Positions 1 through 10,841 of a stretch of DNA of 64,000 nucleotides are shown here, one piece after another. A program made the translations under genes and the position numbers. Every line of letters begins with the position of its first letter. Positions within the stretch are counted from its first letter, which is position 1. The notes under the pieces are model-generated. The model did not search any database and had not been told where the DNA came from. It was given only the letters and a program-made list of their open reading frames with translations. This DNA is from Rhipidocladum racemiflorum (taxonomy: Eukaryota; Streptophyta; Magnoliopsida; Poales; Poaceae), in contig CM070592.1 of NCBI GenBank assembly GCA_036346355.1, positions 36,379,230 to 36,443,229 on the forward strand, written 5' to 3'.

Positions 1-2297
1 TCCTGGTCCATTCGCTAAGTTTCTTTCAGAAAATGGCATAGTACCCTAATATTCCACACCTGGTGAACCTTAGCAAAATGGAGTAGCTGAAAGACGCAAC
101 CGCACCCTTATGGATATGGTGCGTAGCATGATGAGTTACTCCAGTTTACCAACTGGTTTGTGGATGGAAGCATTAAAGACAGCTGCACACATACTAAATC
201 GGGTTCCCAGTAAATCAGTGCCTAAAATCCCTTATGAATTATGGACTGGGAGGAAACCAAGTTTAAAGTATTTACGTGTGTGGGGTTGTCCTGCTGAAGC
301 TAAAGTCTTTAATCCACATATTGGAAAGTTGGATCCTAAGACAATAACTTTCCATTTTATTGGATATCCTGAAAGGTCTAAGGGATATCGATTTTATTGT
401 CCAAATCATATCACTAAATTTGTGGAAACCCATCATGTTGTATTCTTAGAGAATGATGAAATCAGTGGGAGCTCATAGGCTAGGAAAATAAACCTTGAGG
501 AAGTTCGGACTTATGTACCATTACCGATAATCCAAGATGCTATTATCCTTGTACCTTATATAGTCATGCCTCCAGCTGAGAATCCTGGAGTTGAACCACC
601 ACCTGAGGATTCAGGTATCAACAGTACAACACCTAATGATGAGCCTCAACAGCTCCCTGTGACAACTAATGAAACATTAAGGAGATCACAACGGGAAAGA
701 AGATCTGCCATTCCGAATGACTATGTTATATACATGAATGAAGATGTAAATGACATGGGAAAGGTGGATGATCCTACATCATTTAAGGGGGCTATAATGA
801 CTAAGGATTCATTCAAAGTGGCTTGAGGCCATGCAGGAAGAAATAAAGTCTATGAGCATTAATGACGTCTGAGATCTAGTAGAAATTCCTGATGGAGTCA
901 AGACAGTAGGCTGTCGATGGGTCTACAAAACTAAACATGACTCTAAAGCGAATGTCGAAAGATTCAAGGCAAGCCTTGTAGCAAAAGGGTTACACAAAGA
1001 GAGGGGACTGGTTATATTGATACTTTCTCTCCCGTCTCAAAAAAGATTCGCTAATAATTGTCATGACGCTTGTTGGTCATTATGATTTAGAGCTACATCA
1101 AATGGATGTTAAAACTGCATTCTTAATGGTGACTTGCATGAGAGTGTTTTCATGGCTCAACCGGAAGGTTTTGTCATGGAAGGCAAGGAACATATGGAAT
1201 GCAGACTAAAGCAGGCGTCTAGACAATGGTACCTTAAGTTCGATGAGACCATAAGAAATTTTGGTTTCAAAACAACTGAAGCAGGCAATTGCATATATAT
1301 TAAGATTAAGGGGAGCAAATTCACTATCTTAGTACTTTATGTGGATGATATCTTGTTGGCTAGCAGCGATAAGGATATGCTGTATGAGACCAAAAGATTT
1401 CTTTCTGCTAATTTTGACATGAAAGATCTTTGTGATGCCTCTTATGTTTTGGGCATTGAGATTCTCCGAGATAGATCCAAAGGGATATTAGGCCTATCCC
1501 AAAAGGCATATATTGACAGAGTGCTTAAGAGATATAATATGCATAACTGCTCTGTCACGCCTGCTCCTATTGTTAAGGGCGATAAATTTGGAACATTCTA
1601 ATGTCCAAGGAATCAATTAGAAACTGATCAGATGAAGGGGATTCCTTACGCTTCAGCTATTGGAAGCATTATGTATGCTCAAGTCTGTACTCGCCCTGAT
1701 TTAGCATTCGTAACCGGGATGCTTGGCAGATATCAATAGAAAGCTGTTAAGAAAGTCTTATGTTATTTGCAAGGCACTAAGCACTACATGCTTACATATA
1801 AGAAGTCTGATAACCTTGAGGTTGTGGATTATTCAGATGCTGACTTTGCAGGTTGTGTAGATACTAAGAAATCCACATCAGGTTATATCTTCACACTTGC
1901 GGGAGGAGCCATTTCGTGGAAAAGCTCCAAACAATCACTTACTGCATCATCAATGATGCATGCTAAGTTTGTGGCATGTTATGAGGCTACTGGGCAAGTG
2001 GTATGGCTTAAGAATTTTATTCCCGGACTAATAGTGGTTGATAGTGTATCTAAACCACTAACAGTATACTGCGATAATAAGACCGTAGTTTTCTATTCGA
2101 GTAACAACAAGTCAAGTGGTGCTGCCAAACACATTAACATTAAGTATCATGTTGTGAAAGATAGAATCCATGATCAGACAATTGATATCAAGCATATAAG
2201 CACTAAGTCTATGCTTGCGAATCTGCTCACTAAAGGCTTACCACCCAGTCTCTTTCGAGAGCATGTTGTCGGCATAGGTTTATTGGAAAGCCTCTGA
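1..2297 (+). pseudogene. copia pol remnant: integrase end, reverse transcriptase, RNase H
   Basis: The reading passes through several frames. The integrase stretch around 74-105 reads QNGVAERRNRTL and contains the catalytic Glu; the open part at 110-478 continues through the GKLDPKT and FIGYPERSKGYRF region typical of copia integrase C-termini. The piece at 566-826 is the proline-rich hinge before RT. RT is readable in the next frames (CRWVYKTKHDS near 918-950) and in 1134-1601, which holds the YVDD active-site motif. RNase H lies in 1767-2297 with YSDADFAGCVD. At the usual conserved acidic site the sequence reads ASSMMHAKF, so a catalytic Glu appears lost. Frame breaks lie near 30-70, 478, 826, 1110-1130 and 1600. 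It is a dead copy. Confidence 0.9.
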
Positions 2298-2491
2298 TTC
2301 TGGAAATAAGGACCATAAGAAGTAAACCAATTCCCATTAAGAATAAGTGATTATTCCATTAAGATAGAATTGTACACTGTAGATACTAGGATTTCAGCAG
2401 TGACTTTATTAACCGTTGTAATACTTTATCTTGGTGTGTTGTTCTGTTGAGAATGGACTTATGATATTAGTCTTTCAATCAAGTGGGAGAA

Positions 2492-2917
2492 TGTTAGTGG
2501 TGATCTCAGGACGAGCAACAGATTCTGAAAATTTCGGATCTAAACTACCACATGCGCTCTGATTGGGAGCTCCCAACGTATATTTGGTTTAAGTCCCGAT
2601 AGCTAGTGCCATATATTGAAAATAAGGCAAAAAATCAGAACCCAAGGCATTAAGAAAATCACGAGTACGTTCATCCTCTGCCTAACACGCTCAATCCGAT
2701 CTAAGAGTTGGCGTTAAGCTACCGAAGGCCTCTACCAACGCCGAGTGGATCTCGGCGTCTCGATCCCTTTTTTCTTCATCGTGCAAGAACATCAACCGGC
2801 AAAACTCCTAATGGCATCATCTTCCAATCCGGGTTAGTGTTTAACGATTCTTTTCCGTATTGTTTTGTGATCATGACTTAGACTAAATTAAAGATTTAGC
2901 CCATAGCAATTCTAACA
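2492..2917 (+). repeat. 3' LTR of the copia element
   Basis: The LTR starts TGTTAG and ends CTAACA, a perfect 6-bp terminal inverted pair with TG/CA ends, over 426 bp. It follows the purine tract aagtgggagaa at 2481-2491, which serves as polypurine tract. No second copy is in the window, so LTR divergence cannot be measured here. The boundaries come only from the termini and the adjoining PPT. Confidence 0.82.
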
Positions 2918-3091
2918 CTCTAGACTTTCCGATCCTCTCTCCTCCCCCGTCACTGTGTCATTTGAATGGAGGCTCTGCTGGAGCGCTGCCTCGCTCGCCC
3001 GGCAGCAGTATAGCCCCCATCTGTGTACCCGCACAGTAGTTTAGAGTAGCTATTGGAGTTGGCCTAAAAGAGAGTGCGCAATCATGCACAA

Positions 3092-3127
3092 CTAGTATAT
3101 TGCCCCGTGCTAACGCTACGGCAATAT
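3092..3127 (-). other. Helitron-type 3' terminus (hairpin plus CTAG)
   Basis: Read on the minus strand, the pieces gccgtagc, gtta and gcacggggc form an imperfect stem-loop. It is followed by the tail aatata and then CTAG, with the next base T at 3091. The distance from stem to CTAG is under about a dozen bases, as in known plant Helitrons. The match to the consensus form (hairpin, CTRR, host T) is seen directly; functional identity is inferred. Confidence 0.62.
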
Positions 3128-3283
3128 TTGGTAATACAATTCAAATAAGCAAAAGGTGTTATATGTTTTGGTAATCAAGTGTAGTAAGATGTACACAAAA
3201 AAAGATACAGAGAGTTATTATATTGTTGATTGCATAAGCAAGTGCATAAAGTAACATAGCAACTGTTTATCATTAAATGCCGT

Positions 3284-4415
3284 CTAATACCTGATACGCT
3301 TAAGGATTTCCCGTATAACTTCAGGAATGTTGTCTTTCAATTCATTCCCATTGTAGTTCAATAGGCTCATGAGAAACTTAGCCTTCAACAGCTTCTCATC
3401 CTATACATATCGCTTTGGAGCTTTGGAGCGATGCTACTCGGTTTGTTTTTTTTCCTTACTGCTGTCGGAAACACAAGCGAACAAAAATGCCGACACTGAT
3501 GTATTTGGAAGATTTGTCTTTGCCCTGATGTCATTTCTGAAGGGATGGTACATGAGTACGTACATGGCTTCAACAAACCAAAAGTAAACCAACGAACAGA
3601 GAATATGGAAGAACGCAAGCGATGATGATCTAAAAGAATTTGGACCCACTGTGCACCATGACGCTAATCTAATCAGGGACACGTGAAAAATGCCGGATAG
3701 GATAGGCTCTAGACTTGTGTGTTCGCTTCACTGCTGCATAATAGACTTAAAAGTCCGTAGCAAAAACCTTTTGATGCTCAACATGACTGTTAACCATCTT
3801 TGATAGATAATCGTAGATTTTAATTGGAGCCACCCTGCAAGAACAGAAACAGATTCCTTAAGTTATTCGGTTCAATCCAAACAAATTCTCCTTAGCTCTA
3901 CCTAGAAGAAACATGTTTTTTTTTCCTGAGGACTCAAAAGCATCATACTTGCAACACAATGAAAACAACATGGGCCATATCCGGCATTTTTCAAAGATCG
4001 ACAGCTAGCCCAATACTTTTTTCTTAGGAAATACAGAAAGTTTCGTTCGCAAAAGTTCATTCAACCATGCTTTATCTCGAGCAGAAACTGTAAGGACACA
4101 ACCAACTAAATGTTGTACTAATGAAATTCATTCGATTTAACCAATTCCTGTAGTAGAAAATTAATAATGCACAGAAATAATATTTCGGAGAGTAATAATT
4201 GTCCATTACAGACGAATAAATATATGTTTGCATCAAACGCTTGAAAACAAGAACAGCCTAAAGAAGAATATTCTAAATATCAGCTTTCAATAATTGAACT
4301 CACCTCTTCTGATGAACAGCTTGCACACAGAGGAGTGCAAGTTTTTTTACCCTGTGAACCACAAGAGGTTCCACTGAGGAGTAATTTACCCCAGCAAAGA
4401 GACTTACAACATCTC
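3284..4415 (-). pseudogene. three-exon 3' end of an unidentified gene (captured fragment)
   Basis: Three minus-strand exons join in phase with canonical splice sites: 4415-4304 (acceptor after ttgttgttgtag, donor gtgagt), 3834-3768 (acceptor after ttcttgcag, donor gttttt) and 3400-3284 (acceptor after atgtatag, ending in TAG). Phases match (2, then 0). The reading gives about 98 residues, with segments VVHRVKKLALLCVQAVHQKR, VAPIKIYDYLSKMVNSHVEH and DNIPEVIREILKRIRY before the stop. It looks like a soluble, helical, basic protein. I do not recognise the family. The 5' part of the gene is absent, so this is a fragment. If transcribed with the exons upstream it could end a chimeric mRNA. Confidence 0.55.
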
Positions 4416-5529
4416 CTACAACAACAAAAAAGGCAATCATAGCCAATGGCCCAGTGCCATAAAAATAGTGAAAAGGAATATCGTGTTGAAAAGGCTGTGC
4501 ACAAGTAGAATACAAGTCATAACAAATATTATATTACCCAGAAACCTCTAATGCCTCACATAGTTCACAAATGCAATCAAACAGCATCAAAGTTTAAAGA
4601 AAATTAACTTTTTTCTTAGGAAATACAGAAAACAAATGGGCAGTTTGTCAATTGAAAAGATCGACTTGCGAATTTATCTTCACTTTGTATCAAATGGAAA
4701 CAAAATATCAAGTATCGAACCAAATAATCTCTTAGGAGCATTCTAAAGATCCATATGTCAGCCCTTGGGCTGCTGCTGCAGTTTCCATAAAATCAGATTA
4801 CTGATCAACTCAACCAGACTTCAGTGACCTAGCCCTGGTCTTGCAGAGAAACTACATTTTGGTTGAAGCACATCTAACCAGAAATCTATCCTAGACTTAC
4901 AACCACATATCCACAAGATAGTTCAAATAGAAACCACAAAATAGGGGGAAATATCGTTCCAAACAAAAAGATACATCAGACTGAATGTAACACCCAAGAG
5001 GTAAATGAAAACAACATATAAATGAATCTTTTGTTACGAAAAGAAAGAATATATGCTTTTCTTTTTAAAAGTTGCGCAAATATTAAAGCATGAATACATG
5101 GTAGATGGTGATTATTTATCTCTTCGTTTGCTTTAATATTTGTATAATTTATATTGAAAGAAAAAGCATAAAAACGTTGCTAAGAAGAGAAATAGGCAGC
5201 ATCGGTCAGCAAGACAGCATGTGCACTTACTTCAAAGATCAACACAAGTCGTATTGTTCCCATCAAATCTTCAGGCAACCCAGTTCACCATAGCAGCAGC
5301 AGTATTCAGGAAAGGAATACCTTTCGTATCATATATCCATGACCCTGATTCATATTTAGCATGTGCATGTTTTAATTAATTAGTTAGAATATAATTCCAC
5401 AAAGAATCCTATGGAATATAGAAGCTATTGAGTCTAGAATTGATCTGCATGTTTTAATAAATTAGTTAGAATACCCTTCCATAAACTAAAAAAATCAAGA
5501 TCTTATATAAAGGGGAAGATGAACTGCAC

Positions 5530-6095
5530 CTTAAAAATCCAGGGAAGAAACTTGAGAAAGAGAACTCCTCACTTGGGTCTCCTTTTAGGCCTGTCTCTAG
5601 CCTCTTTTGGAAGTAACGCAGGTAAATCCAAGCAATATAAATGCCAAACAATATAATTGGGAAGTAAGACACCGATTCATTTACAAAGAGGCTTACAACA
5701 ACCGAGATGAATGCAACAAGCGATGGAATCCACTGAGTAGCCAGAAAAACAAATATGCCAGGTTAAACACATGATAAAATGAAATAGAGTTATTCTATTA
5801 ACATTAGCAGCTACAAACCTTTCCCTTAAGCTTCAGAACAAAAAGATTAAGCTCCTGATCTGGCAAAAGTTGCTTAATGCCCACCAGCAATCCCGACAGA
5901 ACTCCATAAAATCCAGACAGGGGAGTATAGCTGAAAAGTTGAACAGTAAGAGCACTCATTAGTCTACCTAATGTGAAACATCAAAATAGTTGTGCTAATA
6001 TGCTTGTCTATAAATATAATACTTACAGGTAGCTCTCTTGTTGTGTTATGTAGTAAAAAAATAAGAAAAGTAAAGGAAGAACTGACAACAACATG
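5530..6095 (-). pseudogene. rhomboid-like protein 19 / TMEM115 (DUF1751) gene fragment, three exons
   Basis: Exons are 6095-6027, 5930-5819 and 5732-5530, joined in frame through GT-AG introns of about 96 and 86 bp. The product reads through YYITQQESYLYTPLSGFYGV, GLLVGIKQLLPDQELNLF, WIPSLVAFISVVVSLF, IYIAWIYLRYFQKRLETGLK and GDPSEEFSFSSFFPGFLR. This order matches the C-terminal membrane half of the plant DUF1751 family, homologous to human TMEM115, a Golgi multi-pass protein of the rhomboid superfamily fold. The N-terminal transmembrane segments and the C-terminal tail after FLR are missing, and the neighbouring exons belong to other genes. It is a captured, non-functional piece. No frameshift or stop lies within these exons. 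Confidence 0.82.
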
Positions 6096-6523
6096 CTAAG
6101 ACCACAACAAAGACTCTGTGTGCAGTTTGAGCATGTGGGGAACATCTTTGACAGACTTCAAAGTCTAACATGATGCAGATATTACTTCTTCACAGCATTG
6201 AGTGGGAATCATCAATCTAAACAAATTTCAAGAAACAATGGTTTCCCTGAAACCTCAACAGAATGCAATACTATTTCCCTGCAGAACGGCAGAAAAACTA
6301 ACATGGAAATCAGATTGACACCATTCAGATTGGTGGCACCAACAAACTGCATTAAAACTTGCAGAGTGGTTTGACTTGATAGCTATTTAGCATCATACTC
6401 CATTTAATTAAAAATTTATGAAGCCATCAAACAAAAACAAATATCACCTAAAGTCACTAATCTATTTATTATGCAGAGCATCGTACCTGAAGGCAGAAAA
6501 ACTAACATGGAAATCAGACATAC

Positions 6524-6717
6524 CATATAGCATGTGAGAAGAGTGTAAACCACGCAACATCAAGGATAATAGCAAAGAAGAGAAGGACAGCATATGTCCG
6601 GCCAAGTCTCTGGCTACTACTCTCAATTGCAACGACAGCAAAGAGCCCTATCACCAGGTTGATAACAAGAACCCCGTTGAATAATGCCTCGAGAGATCCA
6701 ATCAGTGCACAACCAAT
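6524..6717 (-). pseudogene. single exon resembling an AGTRAP-like membrane protein
   Basis: The exon starts after the acceptor ttttctag at 6718-6720 and ends at the donor gtatgt. Its 64 codons are open and strongly hydrophobic: ALFNGVLVINLVIGLFAVVA, then ESSSQRLGRTYAVLLFFAII, then LDVAWFTLFSHAIW. Two or three membrane spans are likely. The spacing of a LDVxWFxLFSHAIW end after a hydrophobic stretch recalls the type-1 angiotensin II receptor-associated protein family, which plants also have; this is from memory and tentative. Only one exon is present, upstream of the DUF1751 exons on the same strand, so it cannot be a whole gene. Confidence 0.4.
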
Positions 6718-6898
6718 CTAGAAAATTGAAGAATTGAATATGCATGTGAATACTTTACTTTCAAGTAAATTCAATTTTCTGCTGAGTAAGAACTCATTTC
6801 GACATTATTACTACCAGAATAATTACTACCGAAGAACCAAGGACCTAATTATAATTACTAACAGAATTCAGATAAATAGAAAGCTAAGTCATCTCCTT

Positions 6899-7999
6899 TC
6901 AACCCTTGCCTGTTTCCAAAGTTGCCATCAAGCATAAGAATTGAATTTGGGAAGCCCATTCAAGGAACAAATTGACCTGATCAAATGGAGTAGGAAAGGA
7001 CAAAAAAATCCTGGGCAAACAAACAGCCCCTAGCTCGCGGGTCACCCCGACGGCGGCGGCCACCCGCTTCAGCCGGTGTCGCTTGCTATAGGTCTCCTCC
7101 AGGAGCCGTTGCAGCTCCGTGAGCGCCTCCGCCAGGTGCGCGTCCGCCGCAGCTCCGTGAGCGCCTCCGCCAGGTGCGCGTCCGCCGCAGCTCCATCGCC
7201 ATCGACACCGGCTGGCTCGCGTCGGGGAGGCGCTTCCCCTCGCACATCCTCCCCCTCCTCCTGACTCCAATGGACGTGGGTGGGTGGACGTTTCTCTCTC
7301 TTTCTCTATTGGACGTTTCGTTGCCTCTTCACCAATGGACTTTTGCTTTGCCCGATTCTGCCTTTGGATGATCTCGCACTCTCGTGGAGGGGAGGGGTTG
7401 AGGAGGAGCGGTAGCCACAATAGCGGCGAGGCGATCGTTCGGCGGCGGGGCGCGGGTGAGGTGGGAAAGGCGGGCAAGGATCTGGTGCGCGTCTGAGGTG
7501 GGAAAGGCGGGTGAGGAGCTGATGAGCGGCGGCGGCGGTGGCTACATAGGGCAGGCGATCGGGAGGGATGCGATGGGGCATGGAGAGGGGAGCGGTGGGG
7601 AGGGATACGACGCGAAGTGGACAGGGGGCGTCGGAGGGGGGAGCGTCGCAGCGGGAGGCGGCAGTGCGTGCAGAGGGGGCGACGGAGAGGGACGCGGCTG
7701 GGGGAGGGAGACGGCGGGGCGTGGAGAGGGGGGCGGCGGAGAGGGAGGTGATGGGTTGCACGGGTGGAGAGGAGGGCGACAGAGACAGAGGCGTAGGAGC
7801 GTGCAGGGAGGCATGGGCTCGACCAGGGGTGACGGAGACGGAGGCGATGGGGAGAAAGGCGGCGGGCCGGCGGGGCATGGAGAGGAGGTGACTGGCGTGG
7901 GGAGGGAGGCAATGGTGAGCGACGATTTAGGGTTTTCGTGCGATGCGATGTTGGGACGTATTCGATGATCGCGCGGGTCTTTAGGCGCGATTGGGGCAC
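6899..7999 (-). other. GC-rich block with a long minus-strand reading, possible captured 5' exon
   Basis: The minus strand is open for 366 codons, but the upstream two thirds are low-complexity Pro/Arg/Ser-rich readings driven by GC content, and the plus strand is equally open. The better part lies at about 7030-7200 (minus), where AHLAEALTELQRLLEETYSK looks like a real helical segment. It is followed by KRHRLKRVAAAVGVTRELG and then a candidate intron. The block is CpG-rich, like grass first exons and promoters. I treat it as a probable captured 5' region rather than a gene. Confidence 0.3.
7112..7225. repeat. 38-bp tandem repeat, about two and a half copies
   Basis: A unit beginning cagctccgtgagcgcctccg starts at 7112, repeats at 7150 and starts a third, diverging time at 7188. 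The 38-bp period is not a multiple of three, so it shifts any coding frame on either strand. This argues against the surrounding reading being an intact exon. Confidence 0.85.
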
Positions 8000-9671
8000 G
8001 GGATCAGAATGTTTGATGGGATGATGTGATTGATGGGATGAACCGGATGATTTGGTCCATCAGATTTGATGAAGTGATGTGATAAAACATCTTAGCCCTT
8101 GATTATGAGGAAATAGGATTTTGGGGTGCACGTTTTAGGGTGTACAAAGAAAAATTATCCTCTGTGGGGGCAGAATAGTGTGTGCATGTAGAAAAGAATT
8201 AACTGGTAAATTATAAAGGGGTAAAGAAGATATAGTACTTTTTGAGCAAAGTCCTAAAAAAGACGAGCAAATATAGAAGCACGAAAAACATACATGTTCA
8301 ACTGCTGTTACACAACATATTGGTGTAACCAACAGCATAGAGATTGATGACAATAACATACTAGGCCAATAAGCGCGGTGCACGCCGTGCGCATGAATGG
8401 AAATCGAATTTGCGTATTTTTTTGGAGAAAAAATAGACCGAGGTGTATTTTACAATTTTTGTAGGGTATTTCTGTTGACAAAAATATTTTTTCCGGGAAA
8501 AACGGAGAAAGGGCCTCGACGTAAGGAACGGAGACTTCGTTGTAATTTTTTTGGACCTGAGCGCTACCTCGAAAAATTAGAAAAGGACTCGTTTGCGATT
8601 TGTATTTACCGGGAGTTTTTTTCCCGTAAAGTAACGAACGAGGGACCTAAACGCAATCTAAAAACGTTTTTCTTACCCTCACAAAAAATCAAAAAGAATC
8701 TTTTCGTAATTCTGTAGGACCTATCTGTAATTTGGAGGAAATGGAGGGATTTTTTTCAGAAAAATGGCAGGATGATAGGTGGATGCGGTGAGGAGCTCTC
8801 GAACCTCTGGAATGTAATGGAGGGAGTTTATTTGTAGAGTACGAATCACTAGTGTGCCGGCGTTAGATGAGATTGGATTGGGCGGATGGATCAAAAATTT
8901 GAGTACGTCGGTGGTGGACTGATGGCTGGGTTGCATCATCTGCCCACTGCTAGGCCACTAGCCTTCAAACTACAAACTTCCCGTACCGGAGCCATACGTG
9001 ATTGACGACTTGGGAGGTCTAGATTGGATCGTCGGACGAGCATCTCTATCAGCCGGCGACCAGAGAAGGTTAGTAGTCGTCGGATCCATGCACTGTGCAA
9101 GTCTGACCAGCATGCGACATTCCATCATCAAATATAAGAACAAGTAGGTACGCACATGCGGCGGCACGCCGCGTGAGGGCACAATGCTGGAAAAGGGTAA
9201 TAAGTTCATACTGAGATAATAAATGAAATGAAATTTGCGGTTCTTGAGTTAATGGCAATATATCTGAGTATTGAGTTACATGCACCAGCCAGCTTTTGGG
9301 TGAATTGGCTTGTGCATGCAACTCAATACTGAGGAAATAAATGAAGACCACAGTCCTTTAAAGTTTATGTTTTTGTAATAGCTATAAACTGTAGCTTCAA
9401 TGTGTCCACAATCTATACCAATGGATCGATTAAGTTGATAAGAAATATAAGTATCTGTAATCTAGTGCAACTAATGACTCCAAATGAATGCGCACGATCG
9501 AAATGAAAACATAAACTTTAGCCTCCGGTGGGAACAACCTTGGAGCAATGCAAATCAGGTATATTCAACGAGAAGCTACGGTATTGTTCGAAAATCAGGG
9601 AGAAGCTACAGTATTGCAAACCAGGTGTTTTTTTTTGTTCGAAAATCACCTATTTAGTCAAAGCTTCATGG
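8000..9671. other. intergenic, no gene recognised
   Basis: AT- and GC-mixed DNA. A 106-codon plus-strand reading at 8397-8717 has unusual composition (Phe, Lys and Arg runs from T- and A-rich tracts) and no recognisable motif. Around 9555-9650 two copies of an 'agaagctac(g/a)gtattg' phrase and two of 'gttcgaaaatca' mark a local duplication. Nothing else could be supported. Confidence 0.5.
8361..8395 (-). other. second Helitron-like 3' terminus candidate
   Basis: On the minus strand gcgcacgg, cgtg and caccgcgc form an imperfect GC-rich stem. They are followed by ttattgg, CCTAG and host T at 8360. This resembles the end at 3092, but the stem has mismatches, and no gene fragments or 5' end were recognised at higher coordinates. 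It could be a second element abutting the first, or chance. Confidence 0.3.
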
Positions 9672-9848
9672 TGTTATGAATAGGACTTGATGTATTCAAT
9701 ATGAGGCCAATGGCCACAATATATAGAGTACATGAGGGTACAATAGGAAAGTCTAAATAAGGAAAACTAAATAAGGAAAGCATGTATATGGAAAACATAT
9801 ATATGGGAATCAACTATATAAGGCAATATATCCTTAATATCCTTAACA
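9672..9848 (-). repeat. short copia-type LTR, minus orientation, with adjoining polypurine tract
   Basis: Read on the minus strand this 177-bp segment starts TGTTAAGG and ends ATAACA. It lies directly after the purine run gtggggggg (9849-9857 on the plus strand as its complement). TG/CA ends plus PPT are the marks of a 3' LTR. Only one copy is seen and no pol domain follows at higher coordinates, so this is either the tail of a truncated element or a non-autonomous one. Confidence 0.6.
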
Positions 9849-10841
9849 CCCCCCCACACAAATGCAAGGCGTATGCAATAGCATTGCATTTGGAAGTGAT
9901 GAACTAAAATAGGGAAAATCCAAAATCATAGTCCTGAAGAAGCCGTTGTAGCATGTAACTCTTGAAAACATCGAGCTGACGAAGAATAGCCAACGAAGAA
10001 CCCAGTCGGTGATGAAAAGTCGACGAAGAAGCCAAATCGACGAAAAGAAGTCGAAGGTAGGGCCGATTCGACGAAGAAGGACCGACGAGGCCCGACAAAA
10101 CGTGCCGAGCCAAGGTAAAAAGTGTTGACAGAATGAGTCAAGCCGATAAGAGAGCTGAGCGACGACGGAAGACGGAATCAAGATGCTATGACTTGGATGG
10201 ATGCAACGGAATACGAAAGTCATAAAAGCTGGGCCAACGTGACCCAAAACGGAAAAGCCGATTTCGATCAGATTTGAAGTCCGATCGGACTGCACCGTGA
10301 AAAATCGAGCGACTCGAAGAGCTCCGAGCGATCGGGGGATGGCGACGGCCGGATGAAGGGGACCAAACGTGGCGATGAAGGCGGCCGGACAGCGTGATGA
10401 AGGAGTCGGGGACGTGCGTGAAGACGGTGTGATGAAGACGTCGGGGGCGGCGCGTTTCGACGGCGACGAAGATCGGTGGCCGCTCCGGCCGAGCGGTCGG
10501 TGGTTTGGCGCCGAAGCCGCAGTGACGTGGTCGTGGTGACGACGAAGCGCCGAAGGCCAGTGCGGAGGAGCTTCTCTGGATTGGCGGTGAAGTTGATGTC
10601 TCCGCCCGGAGGAGACCAGCAAGCGGCGCGCCAGAGGCCAAACGTGCAGAGCGGCCGGAGACTGATGAGCGGCGGCTGGAATAGGCTGCGACGTCCCGTC
10701 CAGAGGATGGCTAGGGCAAAGTGGCGCGGCGGACGATGCTAGAGGCGGCCCGACGGCGTGATGGAGGAGTCGGGGGCTGGCAGCGGAGATCTCAGCAGAG
10801 GACGACCAGATCGGGCGTCGATGGATCCGCCGGCAGTTGGC
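9849..10841. other. GC-rich stretch behind the short LTR, unidentified
   Basis: Long open readings exist on the minus strand (10622-9843 and 10641-10186), but both are rich in Arg, Pro and Ser, overlap in different frames and show no motif. By position this would be the 3' internal region of the element ending at 9848. No RNase H signature is visible. Confidence 0.4.

Larger units (their letters stand above)
1..2917 (+). mobile_element. Ty1/copia retrotransposon, 3' half, degenerate
   Basis: This is the 3' part of a copia element. The left side is cut by the window edge. In order it shows the end of the integrase core, the integrase C-terminal and hinge region, reverse transcriptase, RNase H, a purine tract and a 3' LTR, which is the copia order (IN before RT). 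The reading frame is broken at several places, so the copy cannot be autonomous. No 5' LTR or target duplication can be seen. Assignment to copia is firm from domain order and motifs; I do not name a family. Confidence 0.93.
3092..7990 (-). mobile_element. probable non-autonomous Helitron carrying captured gene fragments
   Basis: On the minus strand the DNA ends with a GC-rich hairpin, a short AT tail and CTAG followed by T. This is the structure of a Helitron 3' end inserted between A and T. Inside are exons of at least three unrelated genes, all on the minus strand, with introns and GT-AG splice sites preserved. Multi-gene capture in one orientation is a known habit of grass Helitrons. No RepHel protein is present, so it would be non-autonomous. 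I could not fix the 5' terminus (A|TC...); the upper coordinate is only where the GC-rich minus-strand reading stops. A Pack-MULE is the main alternative, but no long terminal inverted repeats were seen. Confidence 0.6.

Noticed and set aside
3369..3682. Short plus- and minus-strand readings around 3.4-3.7 kb as separate genes
   Set aside because: They are chance frames across the intron and exon of the captured fragment on the minus strand.
6899..7999. 366-codon minus-strand reading taken as a whole gene
   Set aside because: Most of it is low-complexity and GC-driven, the opposite strand is equally open, and a 38-bp tandem repeat breaks the only plausible segment.
8397..8717. 106-codon plus-strand reading
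   Set aside because: Phe/Lys/Arg-rich from T and A runs, no motif, no neighbours that would support expression.
9843..10641. Overlapping minus-strand readings of 259 and 151 codons
   Set aside because: Open in two frames at once in GC-rich DNA, low-complexity residues, no domain.
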